48,780 nucleotides of DNA, taken from NCBI GenBank assembly GCA_029006195.1, contig JAQXGH010000010.1, forward strand, positions 1 to 48,780, written 5' to 3'. The notes beneath the pieces were generated by a model, which ran no database searches, was not told the origin of the DNA, and saw nothing but the letters and a program-made list of their open reading frames with translations. Numbering within the stretch: position 1 is the first letter of the stretch; each line of letters opens with the position of its first letter. The DNA comes from Bacillota bacterium. GTDB taxonomy: Bacteria > Bacillota > Clostridia > Peptostreptococcales > Anaerovoracaceae. Made by a program: the position numbers and the translations under genes. This document shows, piece by piece, positions 17,722 through 26,307 of this stretch.

Positions 17722-17751
17722 GATACGGTGCCCAGGGGCGCCGTATCTTTT
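17722..17751 (+). terminator. Terminator closing the heat-shock operon
   Basis: An 11-bp stem with one G-U pair, GATACGGTGCC (17722-17732) with GGCGCCGTATC (17737-17747), a 4-base loop and four T. Strong intrinsic terminator. Confidence 0.9.
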
Positions 17752-17781
17752 AATCGTTAGTGAGATTTTGGAGAAAGATAA

Positions 17782-19155
17782 ATGGCAAAAGAAGAAAAAT
17801 TAAATAATAAACTGCTTAAGAGTGAGCGGATGTTCAGCAATAAATTTTTGCTTAAATTGCTTATGCCGCTTTTTGTTGAGCAAATATTCATGTTCGCCAT
17901 AGGTGTTGCCGATTCGATAATGGTTTCAGTAGCTGGTGAGTCAGCGGTATCAGCCGTATCTCTGGTTGACCAGATAATGATGCTAATAATCGCAACGATG
18001 GCAGCTCTTTCTACAGGAGGAGCTGTAGTAATAGGACAGTATCTGGGGCAAAAGAAAAAGAAAATGACGGTAAGAGCTGCTGATCAGCTTATGCTTGCAG
18101 CCTTGCTCCTTGCGCTTGCCATAACAGCGCTTTTATATATTCTTAAGGATATACTTCTGCCACTCATTTTCGGAAACATCGAGAAGGAAGTAATGGACTA
18201 CTGTAATACATATTACATGATAACAGTAGCATCTGTTCCATTCATAGCTGTTTACAATGCGGGTTCAGCTATGTTCAGAAGCGTAGGTAATTCTAAAATA
18301 AGCATGATTATTTGCGGAGGAATGAATCTCATTAACATTCCGGGAAACTATATTCTGCTTCACATAGTGCATATGCAGGTGGCAGGTGTAGCGATACCTA
18401 CACTGATAGCCAGAGTGGCAGCTGCCATAGCTGTATATGTATGCCTTAGAAATCAGGCGTTAGAAGTTCATCTTAGCAAGAAATTTGTATATATACCTAA
18501 TATCAGGCTGATAAAGCAGATACTTAGAATAGGTATACCTAATGGAGTTGAGAACGGAATGTTCCAGCTGGGTAAACTTATGCTTCTTAGCTTTATTTCG
18601 AGTATGGGAACTGCATCCATTACAGCGAATGCCGTATCGAATACGATAGCCAGCATAGCCATAATTCCAGGTATGACCATAGGCCTGGGTGTAGTTGCAG
18701 TAATAAGCAGATGTGTTGGCGCAGGAGATTACAGACAGGTAACTTATTATATTAAGAAACTCATATTATGGGCATATATTGTAATGGGTGTTACAAACGG
18801 TATAGGCATACTGATAATACCTTTCATGATGAATGTTTATGGACTTAGTCCTGAAACTGCACATCTGGCAACAGTTGTGCTTCTTATAAACTTCATTTCA
18901 AGTATAGCTATCTGGCCTATTTCATTCACGTTCCCTAATGCGTTAAGAGCATCAGGCGACGTAATGTACACAATGATAGTAGGCGTTGGGTCAATGTGGC
19001 TCTTTAGAATCATTGGTTCAATTCTTCTGGCTAAGTTCATGGGACTGGGACTGGTTGGAATATGGATCGGAATGGTAATTGACTGGATTGTAAGGTCTAT
19101 TTGCTTTATAATAAGGTATTGCAGCGGCAAGTGGAAACACGGAGCCATTAAATAG
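17782..19155 (+). CDS. MATE-family efflux transporter
   Basis: Multidrug and toxin extrusion-type transporter, 457 residues and about 12 hydrophobic segments in two related halves. LMPLFVEQIFMFAIGVADSI at the N terminus and GIPNGVENGMFQLGKLML at the start of the second half are typical of the family, which exports compounds in exchange for Na+ or H+. The substrate is unknown. It sits between dnaJ and prmA, a place usually without a gene in the conserved hrcA-to-rpsU order, so it probably inserted there. It has its own ribosome binding site (GGAGAAAG at 17770-17777) behind the dnaJ terminator; a promoter in the short gap is not obvious. Confidence 0.9.
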   Translation: MAKEEKLNNKLLKSERMFSNKFLLKLLMPLFVEQIFMFAIGVADSIMVSVAGESAVSAVSLVDQIMMLIIATMAALSTGGAVVIGQYLGQKKKKMTVRAADQLMLAALLLALAITALLYILKDILLPLIFGNIEKEVMDYCNTYYMITVASVPFIAVYNAGSAMFRSVGNSKISMIICGGMNLINIPGNYILLHIVHMQVAGVAIPTLIARVAAAIAVYVCLRNQALEVHLSKKFVYIPNIRLIKQILRIGIPNGVENGMFQLGKLMLLSFISSMGTASITANAVSNTIASIAIIPGMTIGLGVVAVISRCVGAGDYRQVTYYIKKLILWAYIVMGVTNGIGILIIPFMMNVYGLSPETAHLATVVLLINFISSIAIWPISFTFPNALRASGDVMYTMIVGVGSMWLFRIIGSILLAKFMGLGLVGIWIGMVIDWIVRSICFIIRYCSGKWKHGAIK

Positions 19156-19178
19156 ATAAGGAAATTACAGGAGGGAAT

Positions 19179-20159
19179 ATGCGTTATATTCAGCTTAAAA
19201 TTTATACTAGCAGACAGGGTGTAGAGATGGTTTCACAGGTTTTACTGAATAATGGCATCGACCAGATTTCAGTAGATGATCCTGCGGATATGGATGACAT
19301 TCTGAATAAGAAGAATGAGTACGATTGGGACTACTTCGATGACTCCCTTAAAGAAAATGCAGATAGAGAGCCGGTAGTATGCGCATATCTGGATGATTCA
19401 GAAGAAAGCGATGCTCGTGTCCATAAAATCAAAGAAGACATGGTAAACCTTAAGGCTGAAGAAAAGGCTGGAACATTTGGCCCTGAGGCTGATTTCGGCA
19501 AGTTATCAGTTGAAGTTACTATCGTTGATGATGAAGACTGGAAGGACAAGTGGAAGGAAAATTTCAAGCCGACTAAGATTACAGACCGAATAGTTGTAAA
19601 GCCTACATGGGAGGATTATACAGCAGCTGATGATGAGGTCATTCTGGAAATAGACCCTGGAATGGCATTCGGTACTGGTACACACGAGACTACCAGCCTG
19701 TGCATGAAGCTTTTGGAAAAATACATTCTGGCAGGAAATCCTGAAGAAATTAAGGTTCTGGACGTTGGATGCGGTTCAGGTATTCTGGCTATCAGTGCAG
19801 CGCTCCTGGGATGTAAGAACATCTTAGGCGTTGAAATCGATACAGATGCTGTTGAAATCGCTAAGGAAAACGTGGAACTCAATAAGGTTGCTGACAGCGT
19901 TATCTGCCAGTATGGCGATTTAACTGAAGGCATCGACTTCAGCGCTGACATCATCGTGGCAAACCTTATGCACAACCTGGTAATGATGCTGGCACCAAGT
20001 GCTCTAAAGCATATGGAACCTGGCGCTGTATTCATCTCATCAGGAATACTCATTGAGAAGCGTGATCAGGTTGCTGCATCAATTACAGAATCAGGATTCG
20101 AAATTGTTGAGATTTTAGAAGACGGCGAATGGTGCGCTATCGTCGCAAAGGCTAAATAA
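19179..20159 (+). CDS. prmA: Ribosomal protein L11 methyltransferase
   Basis: SAM-dependent enzyme that methylates ribosomal protein L11, 326 residues. The N-terminal L11-recognition domain (first ~100) is followed by DPGMAFGTGTHETTSLCM, the SAM-binding LDVGCGSGILAISAALLG and the substrate-site block ANLMHNLV (family: N-[LI]-x3). It lies 2 bases before rsmE and 24 bases after the MATE gene, with ribosome binding site GGAGGGAA (19170-19177) close to the ATG. The adjacency prmA-rsmE-mtaB matches Bacillus yqeT-yqeU-yqeV and is strong support for the call. Confidence 0.96.
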   Translation: MRYIQLKIYTSRQGVEMVSQVLLNNGIDQISVDDPADMDDILNKKNEYDWDYFDDSLKENADREPVVCAYLDDSEESDARVHKIKEDMVNLKAEEKAGTFGPEADFGKLSVEVTIVDDEDWKDKWKENFKPTKITDRIVVKPTWEDYTAADDEVILEIDPGMAFGTGTHETTSLCMKLLEKYILAGNPEEIKVLDVGCGSGILAISAALLGCKNILGVEIDTDAVEIAKENVELNKVADSVICQYGDLTEGIDFSADIIVANLMHNLVMMLAPSALKHMEPGAVFISSGILIEKRDQVAASITESGFEIVEILEDGEWCAIVAKAK

Positions 20160-20161
20160 CT

Positions 20162-20899
20162 ATGAGTAGATTTTTCGTTGCTCCCGAGAATATCGGGATA
20201 AATCACATAATAATAGATGATAGAGATGACCTTCACCACATGGTGAAGGTACTTCGACTTAAAGAGGGCGATGAAATAGATGTTTCTGATTCCATCGAAT
20301 GGGAATATAGAGCTGTTATAGAATCCCTTGATAAGAATGAGGCTCAGCTTAAGATTTTAGACAAGCAGGCTTTCGCATCAGAACCAGAGCTTAAGGTCAC
20401 ACTGTTTCAGGGTGTACCTAAGCAGGGAAAGATGGAAACCATTGTTCAGAAGTGCGTAGAGCTGGGTGTATATGAGATCGTTCCTGTTTTTATGGATAGA
20501 ACAGTTGTAGTGGATAAGGGTAATTTCAGCAAGAAGGTGCAGAGATGGAATAAGGTATCAGCCGAAGCTGTTAAGCAGTGTAAGAGAGGTATCATTCCTG
20601 AAGTTGCCGAAGCAGTTAAGTCTAAGGATATGCTCAATATGCTGTCTGATTTTGACCTGGTGCTGCTCCCTTATGAAAATGAAAAAGGCACTACAATTAA
20701 GGATGTATTAAGAAATATAGATAAGAAAATCCGCTCTGTAGCCATCATAATAGGACCTGAAGGCGGATTCAGTGATAATGAAGCGGATATGATAGTTTCT
20801 TGTGGCGGTGAATCGGTAACGCTGGGTAAGACTATCTTAAGAACGGAAACTGCGGGGATGGCGGCGCTTTCGATGGTAATGTATGAACTGGAGCTTTAA
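20162..20899 (+). CDS. rsmE: 16S rRNA (uracil(1498)-N(3))-methyltransferase
   Basis: SPOUT-fold enzyme of 245 residues that methylates U1498 of 16S rRNA. A PUA-like N-terminal domain with DDLHHMVKVLRLKEGDEI is followed by the trefoil-knot domain: FQGVPKQGKMETIVQKCVEL, IIGPEGGFSDNEAD and LGKTILRTETAGMAAL, which form the SAM-binding knot. It starts 2 bases after prmA and ends 2 bases before mtaB, so the three are one translation-coupled unit. Confidence 0.96.
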   Translation: MSRFFVAPENIGINHIIIDDRDDLHHMVKVLRLKEGDEIDVSDSIEWEYRAVIESLDKNEAQLKILDKQAFASEPELKVTLFQGVPKQGKMETIVQKCVELGVYEIVPVFMDRTVVVDKGNFSKKVQRWNKVSAEAVKQCKRGIIPEVAEAVKSKDMLNMLSDFDLVLLPYENEKGTTIKDVLRNIDKKIRSVAIIIGPEGGFSDNEADMIVSCGGESVTLGKTILRTETAGMAALSMVMYELEL

Positions 20900-20901
20900 G
20901 A

Positions 20902-22293
20902 ATGAAGATAGCATTTCACACATTAGGATGTAAAGTAAATCAATATGAAACAGAGGCGATGATTCAGGACTTCAGAAGCCACGGCTATGAAATTGTGGAC
21001 GAGAAGGAATTTGCGGATGTTTACGTTATAAATACATGTACGGTTACTGCTGTTGCTGATAAGAAGTCAAGACAGTATATCAGGAGAATGAAAAAAGTAA
21101 ATCCTGACAGCATAGTGGCAGTTACAGGCTGCTACGCTCAGATAGAGCCTGAAGAAGTTGCTGATGTTAAGGGCGTTGACATTGTAACAGGAACAAACGA
21201 GAAACATTCCCTGCCAGAGCACATTCAGAAGTTCATCCAGACAAGAAAAAAAGAAACTCTGGTGCATGCCTATGACGAACTGGGTGATTTCGTGGAAATG
21301 GGGACTGTTGCCAGCACAGAAAGCAGAACGCGTGCTTATATCAAAATCCAGGAAGGCTGCAACAGATTCTGTTCCTACTGCGTAATTCCATATGCCAGAG
21401 GTCCGGTCAGAAGCAGAGCAATAGAGGATATAGTCTGTGAAGCCAAAGCACTGGTTTCAGCAGGATATAAGGAGCTGGTGCTCACAGGAATAAATACCGC
21501 TCAGTATGATATGGAGGGCAGAAACCTCTATTCAGGGGAGCATGCAGAAATGGATGATGAAATCTTCGGCGTTGAGAAGGCAATAGCAGCAATCAGCGAA
21601 ATTCCAGGAGACTTCAGAATAAGGCTCAGTTCACTTGAACCTGCTGTTGTAAATTCGGAGTATGTTAAGAGACTTTTCAAGTATGATAAGCTCTGCCATC
21701 ATCTCCATATGTCAGCTCAGAGCGGAAGCGATAATATTCTATCTGCAATGAATAGACCTTATAATCTTGAAGGCTACTATGATCTTGTGAATACGCTTTT
21801 TGACTTTGATCCATGCTACGGAGTTTCAACAGATATCATCGTTGGATTTCCAGGGGAAAAAGAAGCGGATTTTGAAGATAGCTGCAATCTTGTTAGAGAA
21901 TGTAGTTTTTGCAAAACCCACATATTTAAGTATTCTAAGCGTCCGTTTACCAAGGCTGCAGAAATGAAGGGGCAGGTTTCACCTGACGTTAAGAATAAGA
22001 GAAGCGATGAGCTGCAGAAAGCTGCAACTGACGCAGCAGAGGCTTTTTATGAGATAAACCTGGCTGCTGCATCGGATGGAAGGATTGAAAGAGTTCTCGT
22101 CGAGGAAATAGATGAGGGCAAAAAAGAAATCACAGGATACACAGGAAACTATATCAGGGTGCACATTCCGTATGATGCTCCGTCTTCAATAGTGACTGGA
22201 GAGGAAGATGCCAGGAAGTACATAAACCAGTTCGTTAGCGTATCCTTAACTGGAATATGTTCCGACGGAATGACAGGTAAAATAGTTTCATAA
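20902..22293 (+). CDS. mtaB: tRNA t6A37 methylthiotransferase MtaB
   Basis: Radical SAM methylthiotransferase of 463 residues that adds a methylthio group to t6A at position 37 of tRNA. The N-terminal domain starts FHTLGCKVNQYETEAM and contributes further cysteines (NTCTV and TGCYAQ) for the second iron-sulfur cluster. The radical SAM motif is CNRFCSYC (C-x3-C-x2-C), followed by IPYARGPVRSR. A C-terminal TRAM domain is expected after about residue 390. MtaB is favoured over MiaB by LGCKVNQYE and by the neighbours rsmE and prmA, as in Bacillus yqeV. Confidence 0.95.
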   Translation: MKIAFHTLGCKVNQYETEAMIQDFRSHGYEIVDEKEFADVYVINTCTVTAVADKKSRQYIRRMKKVNPDSIVAVTGCYAQIEPEEVADVKGVDIVTGTNEKHSLPEHIQKFIQTRKKETLVHAYDELGDFVEMGTVASTESRTRAYIKIQEGCNRFCSYCVIPYARGPVRSRAIEDIVCEAKALVSAGYKELVLTGINTAQYDMEGRNLYSGEHAEMDDEIFGVEKAIAAISEIPGDFRIRLSSLEPAVVNSEYVKRLFKYDKLCHHLHMSAQSGSDNILSAMNRPYNLEGYYDLVNTLFDFDPCYGVSTDIIVGFPGEKEADFEDSCNLVRECSFCKTHIFKYSKRPFTKAAEMKGQVSPDVKNKRSDELQKAATDAAEAFYEINLAAASDGRIERVLVEEIDEGKKEITGYTGNYIRVHIPYDAPSSIVTGEEDARKYINQFVSVSLTGICSDGMTGKIVS

Positions 22294-22307
22294 TATTTCA
22301 AATCGTG

Positions 22308-22337
22308 TATACAAGATTTGGTGATTTGTGATATAAT
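22308..22337 (+). promoter_or_regulatory. Promoter of the HIT gene
   Basis: TATACA (22308-22313), 18 bases, TATAAT (22332-22337). A perfect -10 with a 4/6 -35, 33 bases before the HIT start codon. Confidence 0.55.
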
Positions 22338-22370
22338 CTCACTATCAAAATAACGAAAGGACGTGAACAC

Positions 22371-22712
22371 ATGAGTGATTGCTTGTTTTGTAAAATACTA
22401 GACGGTGATATTCCTTCAAACAAGGTATACGAAGACGATAAAATCGTAGCATTTCACGATGTTGACCCACAGGCTCCAGTACACGTACTGGTGATCCCAA
22501 GAAAGCACATTGAGTCAATGGATGATATTGCAGACGAAGATGCGGAATTAATTGCATATCTTATGCTGAAGATTAAGGATATAGCTAAGTTAGTAGGTCT
22601 TAATAACGGATATAGAGTGGTTAATAACTGCGGCGAAGACGGTATGCAGACTGTTAGACATCTGCACTTCCATATTATGGGTAAGCGTCAGATGACATGG
22701 CCACCAGGCTGA
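22371..22712 (+). CDS. HIT-family nucleotide-binding protein (HINT type)
   Basis: Histidine-triad protein of 113 residues. CLFCKILDGDIPSNKVYEDD at the start and HLHFHIMG (the H-x-H-x-H catalytic triad) near the end are typical of HINT hydrolases, which cleave AMP from nucleoside phosphoramidates. CxxC at 4-7 is common in the bacterial branch. It has its own promoter, and ribosome binding site GAAAGGACG (22355-22363). The position between mtaB and rpsU is conserved in many Clostridia. Confidence 0.93.
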   Translation: MSDCLFCKILDGDIPSNKVYEDDKIVAFHDVDPQAPVHVLVIPRKHIESMDDIADEDAELIAYLMLKIKDIAKLVGLNNGYRVVNNCGEDGMQTVRHLHFHIMGKRQMTWPPG

Positions 22713-22781
22713 TTTATGTCCATAAAATTGACTAATAAGTTGTATTGTTAAAAAATGACCTGTTTGCACAAGAAATTATTC

Positions 22782-22810
22782 TTGCTTTATTATCAAATTG
22801 ATTGTATAAT
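22782..22810 (+). promoter_or_regulatory. rpsU promoter
   Basis: TTGCTT (22782-22787), 17 bases, TATAAT (22805-22810). Start of transcription near 22817. The leader then folds as GTTGT-AAAC (22817-22825) with GTTT...ACAAC (22831-22843), a small bulged hairpin before the ribosome binding site. Confidence 0.65.
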
Positions 22811-22878
22811 AGCAACGTTGTAAACTAACCGTTTTAAGACAACAATGATTTAGAAAAAGTCAGGAGGTGAAACGGGTA

Positions 22879-23058
22879 ATGGCACAGGTTATAGTTAGAG
22901 AAAACGAAAGCTTGGAAAGCGCTCTGAAGAGATTCAAGAGATCATGCGCTAGAGATGGCGTTATGGCTGAAGTAAGAAAGAGAGAGCACTACGAAAAGCC
23001 AAGTGTAAAGAGAAAGAAAAAGTCTGAAGCTGCTAGAAAAAAGGCTAAGAAGTACTAA
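22879..23058 (+). CDS. rpsU: 30S ribosomal protein S21
   Basis: Very basic 59-residue ribosomal protein, recognised from [18 protein letters not shown] and the lysine/arginine-rich tail. I chose ATG 22879, which gives the family's usual start MAQVIVREN; an in-frame GTG at 22867 lies inside the ribosome binding site AGGAGGTGA (22862-22870) and would add four residues. It has its own promoter and terminator. Confidence 0.97.
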   Translation: MAQVIVRENESLESALKRFKRSCARDGVMAEVRKREHYEKPSVKRKKKSEAARKKAKKY

Positions 23059-23085
23059 GCCTATAGTTGTGATACAGATTAATTG

Positions 23086-23111
23086 ACGGTGCCTTATTGG
23101 CACCGTTTTTT
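23086..23111 (+). terminator. Terminator after rpsU
   Basis: ACGGTGCC (23086-23093) pairs with GGCACCGT (23099-23106) around a 5-base loop, followed by a T run to 23111. Confidence 0.9.
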
Positions 23112-23213
23112 ATGTGCTGATTGCAGTTTACATCTTTGATGTCAAGGTTAAGCAGACTGCTGCAGAGTTGTAATGCAGCTCCTGGGATAATAAAGGAATG
23201 GTACAGTAAGTAC

Positions 23214-25061
23214 ATGTTTGATTATTTACCGATTAGTAAAAAAGATATGAAGAAAAGAGGATGGGACCAGGTAGACTTCGTCTTAATTACAGGCGATGCC
23301 TATGTTGACCATCCATCTTTTGGTACTGCGATAATCAGTAGAGTCCTGGAATCAAGGGGCTATAAGGTTGCGATATTAAGCCAGCCTGACTGGAAAAGCG
23401 TAGATGATTTCAGAAGATTTGGCAGACCTCGCCTGGCATTTCTCATAAACAGCGGAAATGTTGACTCCATGGTAAATCATTTCTCTGTATTTAAGCACAG
23501 AAGAAGAGACGATGCATATTCACCAGGCGGAAAAGCAGGAAAGAGACCTGATAGAGCAGTAACCGTATACAGCAACAGAGCTAGAGAAGCTTATAAAGGC
23601 GTTCCTGTTTTGATTGGAGGTCTTGAAGCAAGCCTTAGGCGTTTCGGTCACTATGACTACTGGGACGATAAGGTGAGAAGATCGATACTTCTGGATTCAA
23701 AGGCTGACATACTCATGTATGGTATGGGCGAAAGGACAGTTGTTGAAATAGCTGAGGCTTTAGATTCGGGAATCGAAGTTAAGGACATAGGCTGGATCAA
23801 AGGCACATGCGTTAAAGGAATTCCTGATGCGGATGATGTGATTTTACCTGATTTTGACAGCATCTCTGGAAATGATGAGGAGTCAAAGGCCAATTACTGT
23901 AAGAGTTTTGCTATGCAATACAGAAGCAATGACGCTGTTAATGGTAAGCGTTTCGCTGAAAAGTACGGTGAAAACCTTTATGTAATTCAGAATCCGCCTC
24001 AGCCGCCTTTGGAAAGAGAAGAGCTTGATGATGTATATGCACTTCCTTTCATGAGAAACTATCACCCATCTTATGAGGCTTTAGGGGGAGTGCCTGCAAT
24101 AACAGAAGTTAAGTACAGCATTGCAGCTAATAGAGGGTGTTTCGGTGGATGCGCATTCTGTGCCATAACATATCATCAGGGACGAGAGGTTAGAAGTAGA
24201 AGTAAGGAATCCATAGTTAACGAAGCTAAGCTTATCGCAAGCGATAAGGATTTCAAAGGCTACATACACGATGTGGGCGGCCCTACAGCAAACTTCAGAA
24301 ACCCATCATGCAAGCTTCAGTTAAAGAAGGGAATGTGTCAGAATAAGGATTGCCTCTTCCCTCATCCGTGTAAGATGCTGGAAGCTGATCATTCGGATTA
24401 CCTTGATGTGCTTCATGCTGTCAGAAATGTTGAGGGTGTCAAGAAGGTATTTATCAGATCTGGAATCAGATATGATTATATGCTTGCAGATAAGACGTAC
24501 GGCTCTAAATTCTTAAAGGAGCTTTGCGAAAATCACGTTAGCGGAATACTTAAAGTAGCTCCGGAGCATATTTCGGATAATGTACTTTGTAATATGCATA
24601 AGCCTGGCGTAAATGTATTTGATGATTTCTGCGCCAGATATAAGAAAATGAACGAAAAAATCGGTAAGAAGCAGTTCATGGTACCGTATTTCATATCATC
24701 TCATCCGGGCAGCACGCTGGATGATGCCATTGAACTTGCTTTATACCTTAAGAATACAGGTTTTGTACCAGATCAGGTACAGGATTTCTATCCTACACCT
24801 GGAACACTGGCAACATGCATGTACTACACAGAAAGAAATCCTCTGACAGGAGAACCTGTGTATGTTGCCAAAAATATGAAAGAAAAGAAAATGCAGAGAG
24901 CTCTCATGCATTTCAACAAAAAAGAGAATAGACAGACAGTAAGAGAAGCGCTGGAAGCTGCGGGAAGACCGGAGCTCATACCGGTACTTCTGGGGAAAAA
25001 AGTCGATGAAAAAAATAAAAGACCTGATACACGCAATAGAAAAAGGAAGAAAAGAGTTTGA
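23214..25061 (+). CDS. YgiQ-family radical SAM protein
   Basis: Radical SAM protein of the YgiQ/UPF0313 family, 615 residues. A long N-terminal domain (ITGDAYVDHPSFGTAIISRV, GGLEASLRRFGHYDYWDDKVR) precedes the cluster-binding CFGGCAFC (C-x3-C-x2-C). After it come HDVGGPTANFRNPSC and KVAPEHISDNVL. The C terminus is basic (RKRKKRV). The reaction is unknown. I prefer ATG 23214, where family similarity begins (MFDYLPISKKDMKKRGW), over an in-frame ATG at 23121 that adds 31 unlike residues; the ribosome binding site AAAGGA is somewhat distant (23192-23197). The last 56 bases overlap the next gene in another frame. Confidence 0.9.
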   Translation: MFDYLPISKKDMKKRGWDQVDFVLITGDAYVDHPSFGTAIISRVLESRGYKVAILSQPDWKSVDDFRRFGRPRLAFLINSGNVDSMVNHFSVFKHRRRDDAYSPGGKAGKRPDRAVTVYSNRAREAYKGVPVLIGGLEASLRRFGHYDYWDDKVRRSILLDSKADILMYGMGERTVVEIAEALDSGIEVKDIGWIKGTCVKGIPDADDVILPDFDSISGNDEESKANYCKSFAMQYRSNDAVNGKRFAEKYGENLYVIQNPPQPPLEREELDDVYALPFMRNYHPSYEALGGVPAITEVKYSIAANRGCFGGCAFCAITYHQGREVRSRSKESIVNEAKLIASDKDFKGYIHDVGGPTANFRNPSCKLQLKKGMCQNKDCLFPHPCKMLEADHSDYLDVLHAVRNVEGVKKVFIRSGIRYDYMLADKTYGSKFLKELCENHVSGILKVAPEHISDNVLCNMHKPGVNVFDDFCARYKKMNEKIGKKQFMVPYFISSHPGSTLDDAIELALYLKNTGFVPDQVQDFYPTPGTLATCMYYTERNPLTGEPVYVAKNMKEKKMQRALMHFNKKENRQTVREALEAAGRPELIPVLLGKKVDEKNKRPDTRNRKRKKRV

Positions 25062-26307
25062 TATCTACATGGCGGGCAATCACTATAGAGAGTTTCGCCA
25101 GGATGAAATCTATGGTAAGGAAACAGGTGATATCTTTAACCATATAGGTTCAGGAGATAATCTTGATTTCATGAAATACCTGATTAAGGGTAGAGATATG
25201 GCTGGAAAAATCCAGCTCATATATCTTGATCCGCCTTTCTTTTCAAACAGTAAGTATCAGGCGTCCGTGTCGCTTAAGTCGGAGAATCTCGGCAAGTCAC
25301 CGGTTATAAAAACAGGTGCTTATGATGACAGGTGGTCAGGCGATATGGAGAGGTATCTCAGAATGCTGGTCGTTAGACTTCTTATGATGAAGGAGCTTCT
25401 TAGCGATACAGGGAGCATCTGGGTGCACCTGGATTGGCACGGCTCACACTATGTTAAGATGATAATGGATGAAATCTTCGGAGAAGATCATTTCGTAAAT
25501 GAAATCATATGGACATATAAGTCAGGTGGAGCCAGCAAAAAGAGTTTTGCCAAAAAGCACGATACGATACTCTTTTATAGCAAAGGCAAGAAATACAAGT
25601 TTAACCCAATTAAGGAGAAGTCCTATAACAGAGGACTAAAGCCATATAGATTCAAGGGCGTTGAAGAGTTTCAAGATGAAGTGGGCTGGTACACTCTGGT
25701 AAACATGAAGGATGTCTGGAGTATAGATATGGTAGGCAGAACTTCGGGTGAACGTACGGGTTACGCTACGCAAAAACCTGAAAAGCTTATCGAAAGAATC
25801 ATTAGTGCCTGCACTGATGAGGGTGATATCTGTGCTGACTTCTTCTCAGGATCAGGAACGCTTGGTGCAGTGGCATCCAGAATGGGAAGACCGTGGATAA
25901 TGTGCGATGAAGGTAATGTAGCAACAGCGAGCCAGATAATGAGACTGGCTGATTCTAAAGAGTTCGCTGAAGGTCAGCTGAGCTTTGACGTAATGAGATG
26001 TGAAGCTCCTTCAGAGAACGGCTCTGTAGACTTTGCATTAGATATGGGCTGCATTAGAATCGACGATTACAAGCCTAACCTTTTCGGGCTTAATGAAGCG
26101 GATGAGGCGGTAGCTGCTAAATATGTAAGCGATGACGGAACTTCGGCGGTAAGCTTCTGGAGTGTAGACGCAGGTTACGACGGTTTAGTTCATAAGGCTA
26201 GCGGTATTGTGAAGGGTAAGGACTTCAGTGCGCTTATGTGCGAAGAGCCGCACATTGTAGGTTACGACGTTTTTGGAAACAGATTCCATTGGGAGAAAAA
26301 TAGATAG
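25006..26307 (+). CDS. Orphan adenine/cytosine-N4 DNA methyltransferase (beta class)
   Basis: Site-specific DNA methyltransferase of 433 residues. The catalytic motif DPPF (75-78, in IYLDPPFFSNSKY) comes before the SAM-binding motif DFFSGSGT (278-285), the order of the beta class to which type III Mod subunits belong. GSIWVHLDWH and ATQKPEKLIERII are further shared blocks. The C-terminal ~110 residues have no motif I recognise. No restriction enzyme or specificity subunit lies nearby, so it acts alone. It starts 56 bases inside the YgiQ gene and its stop directly abuts the ATG of the RlmL-like gene. A DNA target is likely; the recognition sequence cannot be predicted. Confidence 0.82.
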   Translation: MKKIKDLIHAIEKGRKEFDIYMAGNHYREFRQDEIYGKETGDIFNHIGSGDNLDFMKYLIKGRDMAGKIQLIYLDPPFFSNSKYQASVSLKSENLGKSPVIKTGAYDDRWSGDMERYLRMLVVRLLMMKELLSDTGSIWVHLDWHGSHYVKMIMDEIFGEDHFVNEIIWTYKSGGASKKSFAKKHDTILFYSKGKKYKFNPIKEKSYNRGLKPYRFKGVEEFQDEVGWYTLVNMKDVWSIDMVGRTSGERTGYATQKPEKLIERIISACTDEGDICADFFSGSGTLGAVASRMGRPWIMCDEGNVATASQIMRLADSKEFAEGQLSFDVMRCEAPSENGSVDFALDMGCIRIDDYKPNLFGLNEADEAVAAKYVSDDGTSAVSFWSVDAGYDGLVHKASGIVKGKDFSALMCEEPHIVGYDVFGNRFHWEKNR

